Made by a program: the position numbers and the translations under genes. The notes below the pieces were generated by a model, which made no database searches, was not told the origin of the DNA, and saw nothing but the letters and a program-made list of their open reading frames with translations. DNA of 7,845 bases from Rhodoferax sp. (GTDB taxonomy: Bacteria > Pseudomonadota > Gammaproteobacteria > Burkholderiales > Burkholderiaceae). Below are positions 6,814-7,845 of the stretch, one piece after another (positions within the stretch are counted from its first letter, which is position 1; every line of letters begins with the position of its first letter). The stretch lies in NCBI GenBank assembly GCA_020048295.1, contig JAIFMT010000133.1, positions 1 through 7,845 of the forward strand, written 5' to 3'.

Positions 6814-6882
6814 ACGCAGGCTGCATGCGGTTTGTGACCCCCACAACACACCGGCGGGTAGGCGCACCACACCAAAACTGTC
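6814..6882 (-). pseudogene. N-terminal remnant of a class II fumarase/aspartase-like gene
   Basis: The minus-strand frame reads [18 protein letters not shown] followed by ACSLR. This resembles the conserved N-terminus of class II fumarases and aspartate ammonia-lyases (D-[ST]-[FM]-G-x-[IV]-x-V-P-A-x-x-L-W-G-A-Q-T-Q-R-S-L). Upstream in the same frame there is a stop at 6937-6939 and no ATG, GTG or TTG before DSFG, so translation of this segment could not begin in the normal place. Downstream the frame stays open into the dehydrogenase start, but after SLR the family resemblance fades; only a possible LVKQA (near 6745) recalls the family's LVK helix. I read it as a decayed fragment. The match is short, so confidence is modest. 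Confidence 0.42.
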
Positions 6883-7009
6883 GGATACGGTGTGTAAACC
6901 TTCCGTGTGATTGGCAACGGACGTGGTATGGATTGGCTAATGCGCATGGATGTGTGTCGCCTGTGGCTGAGAAAGTGAGTTTGCAAGTTAATGTTGAAGT
7001 CCACCATGA

Positions 7010-7170
7010 AGGCAGTCTGTCGATCTCGCGCTTCAGAGGCATGCCGGTTATCCCGAACTCCAGTCAAAAAAACCCCAGCACGGTGGCTGGGTGGAATCCC
7101 TTTCGGGTCACGATTTCGGGGGAGAAGAGGTTTGAAAACGCGGGGCTTTGGAATACCCGACACCAATGTA
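7010..7170. repeat. degenerate dispersed repeat (PRRRES/AFAGMT type)
   Basis: Read on the plus strand, this stretch gives EGSLSISRFRGMPVIPNS, then QKNPSTVAGWNPFRVTISGE. That resembles the spurious translation FPRRRES...GWIPAFAGMT seen for a widespread proteobacterial intergenic repeat built from TTCCCGC/GCGGGAA inverted units. Here the palindromic arms (ATCCC near 7050 and 7096, TTTCGGG near 7100) are worn, so it would be an old copy. The identification rests on recollection of that pattern, with no alignment. Confidence 0.35.
7066..7091 (-). terminator. intrinsic-terminator-like hairpin, minus strand
   Basis: On the minus strand CCCAGC and GCTGGG pair around a six-base loop and are followed by G and seven T, the form of a Rho-independent terminator. 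No intact minus-strand gene lies directly upstream: htpG already has its own terminator at 7348-7384. The hairpin may therefore serve a lost gene, act as a backup for htpG, or be part of the degenerate repeat around it. Confidence 0.5.
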
Positions 7171-7347
7171 ATCGGCGTGATGGCTGGCTTCAGTGCGCCA
7201 GCACACTGATCAGGCACTATTTTTTCAGGCCGCGAGGCCAGCCAGACTGACATACTGAAATGGGCAGACGCAGCGATGTGCCAAGGCAAAGATGCAAGGC
7301 GCGATTTGGTTTGGTTTCATCCAGGTGTGGTGCTGGGTTGAATGGCC

Positions 7348-7384
7348 AAAAACCCCGTGCGCCAGTGGTGGCGACGGGGTTTTT
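7348..7384. terminator. bidirectional intrinsic terminator downstream of htpG
   Basis: AAAAACCCCGT and ACGGGGTTTTT form a long stem, with GCGCCA pairing to TGGCG inside it and a GTGG-like loop. The A run on one side and the T run on the other make it usable on both strands. On the minus strand it would end the htpG transcript, about 70 bases past its stop codon, with repeat copy C in between. On the plus strand there is no evident gene for it to serve. Confidence 0.8.
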
Positions 7385-7398
7385 GTGATATTTATAAT

Positions 7399-7438
7399 AT
7401 AGCTGGTAGCGCTTTACCAGTAAGGGCTAGAGCCTTAT
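7399..7438 (+). repeat. 40-base intergenic repeat, copy C
   Basis: This copy starts ATAGCTGGTAGCGCTT and ends AAGGGCTAGAGCCTTAT. It aligns without gaps to the copies at 5306-5345 (about 30 of 40) and 105-144 reversed (about 27 of 40). It begins 15 bases after the bidirectional terminator and ends 15 bases from the htpG stop codon, so in the htpG transcript it would lie in the 3' untranslated part. AT-rich sequence (ATATTTATAATAT) flanks it on the left, as at copy B. Confidence 0.72.
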
Positions 7439-7452
7439 TTCTTATATAAACC

Positions 7453-7845
7453 TCAAACCAGCAGCGCATTCACCCGCTTGACGTAGGCCGCCGGGTCATC
7501 GGGCGGGCCGCCTTCGGCCAGCAGCGCCTGATCAAACAGGATGTGCGCCAGGTCGTTGAAGTTGACCGAGCCTTCGAGCTTTTTCACCAGTGGGTGCTCG
7601 GCGTTGACTTCCAGTACCGGTTTCACATCCGGCGCGGTCTGGCCGGCTTGCTTGAGCATGCGCGCCAATTGGGTGCTCATGCCGTGGTCTTGCACCACCA
7701 GGCAGGCGGGTGAATCCACCAAACGCGTGGTCACGCGCACGTCTTCGGCCTTGTCTTTCAGGGCTTCTTTCAGGCGGGCCAACAGCGGTTTGAAAGTTTC
7801 AGCGGCTTCTTCGGCTGCCTTTTTCTCGGTGTCGTCTTGCAGCTT
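7453..7845 (-). CDS. htpG: HtpG (bacterial Hsp90) chaperone, C-terminal part
   Basis: The last 130 residues of the ATP-dependent Hsp90-type chaperone HtpG, a cytoplasmic dimer that remodels client proteins; the ATPase and most of the middle domain lie outside the window. The visible part runs from KLQDDTEKKAAEEAAE through FKPLLARLKEALKDKAEDVR and RLVDSPACLVVQDHGMS to NAEHPLVKKL and a C-terminal PAAYVKRVNALLV. These are the conserved blocks of the C-terminal dimerisation domain. The frame is open to the window edge with the stop TGA at 7453-7455. As usual for bacterial HtpG, it lacks the eukaryotic MEEVD tail. Heat-shock control is expected for the family, but the promoter is outside the window. 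Confidence 0.95.
   Translation of the reverse strand, partial: KLQDDTEKKAAEEAAETFKPLLARLKEALKDKAEDVRVTTRLVDSPACLVVQDHGMSTQLARMLKQAGQTAPDVKPVLEVNAEHPLVKKLEGSVNFNDLAHILFDQALLAEGGPPDDPAAYVKRVNALLV

Larger units (their letters stand above)
6676..7452. other. 777-base region with remnants and repeats, no intact gene
   Basis: No reading frame here looks like a working gene. Frames open on both strands (for example plus 6825-7250 and minus 6707-7042) give compositions unlike the neighbouring proteins. From the dehydrogenase side the region holds a fumarase-like remnant (6814-6882), a degenerate dispersed repeat with a terminator-like hairpin (about 7010-7170), a strong bidirectional terminator (7348-7384) and repeat copy C (7399-7438). 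Between 6883 and 7000, and between 7170 and 7340, I see nothing assignable apart from short hairpins such as GGCCGCGAGGCC near 7230. The dehydrogenase promoter should lie near 6680-6800, but I cannot place it. Confidence 0.6.

Noticed and set aside
7090..7180. Possible tRNA or small structured RNA, suggested by GGTTTG and CCCTTTCGGG segments.
   Set aside because: No cloverleaf, anticodon arm or T-loop consensus can be laid out in either direction.
6825..7250. Plus-strand open frame of 141 codons in the dehydrogenase-htpG spacer.
   Set aside because: It overlaps the fumarase-like remnant on the other strand and looks like translation of a degenerate intergenic repeat rather than a protein.
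1..7845. CRISPR array, insertion sequence, prophage or defence system.
   Set aside because: No regularly spaced direct repeats, no transposase or integrase motif, and no defence-family domain was seen on either strand.

Overview
The window looks like chromosome of a Burkholderiales bacterium, most likely a member of the Comamonadaceae (Rhodoferax/Polaromonas-like). The basis is GC-rich third codon positions, the family resemblance of the genes, and three copies of a 40-base intergenic repeat of a kind I recall from that family. This placement is by recognition, not by a search.

Layout. Bases 1-101 hold the 3' end of a plus-strand gene I cannot name. Bases 102-437 are non-coding: repeat copy A, then a decayed C-terminal piece of a CPA1-type Na+/H+ antiporter on the minus strand. 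A complete NfsB-like nitroreductase (438-1076, minus) follows. After a 395-base divergent spacer comes the main gene of the window (1472-4792, plus). It encodes a 1106-residue protein with a periplasmic-binding-protein-like sensor domain without a signal peptide, then PAS, GGDEF, EAL and a C-terminal BLUF blue-light domain. A 98-residue ferritin-like protein (4844-5140, minus) lies convergent to it. Repeat copy B separates this from a lipoprotein of the sorbosone dehydrogenase/PQQ sugar dehydrogenase family (5350-6675, minus). Bases 6676-7452 have no intact gene. They hold a fumarase/aspartase-like N-terminal remnant, a degenerate dispersed repeat with a terminator-like hairpin, a strong bidirectional terminator and repeat copy C. 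The window ends inside the C-terminal part of htpG (7453-7845, minus).

How the parts relate. The genes do not form one operon; most are single units separated by repeats and gene remnants, which suggests a region that has been rearranged. The main point of interest is the 1472-4792 protein. It appears to join a small-molecule (amide/urea/amino-acid-like) sensor and a blue-light sensor to both a c-di-GMP synthesis and a c-di-GMP breakdown domain in one soluble polypeptide. The predicted light-sensing and phosphodiesterase metal-binding residues are present. The GGDEF and EAL signature motifs each carry one substitution, AGDEF and ELL.
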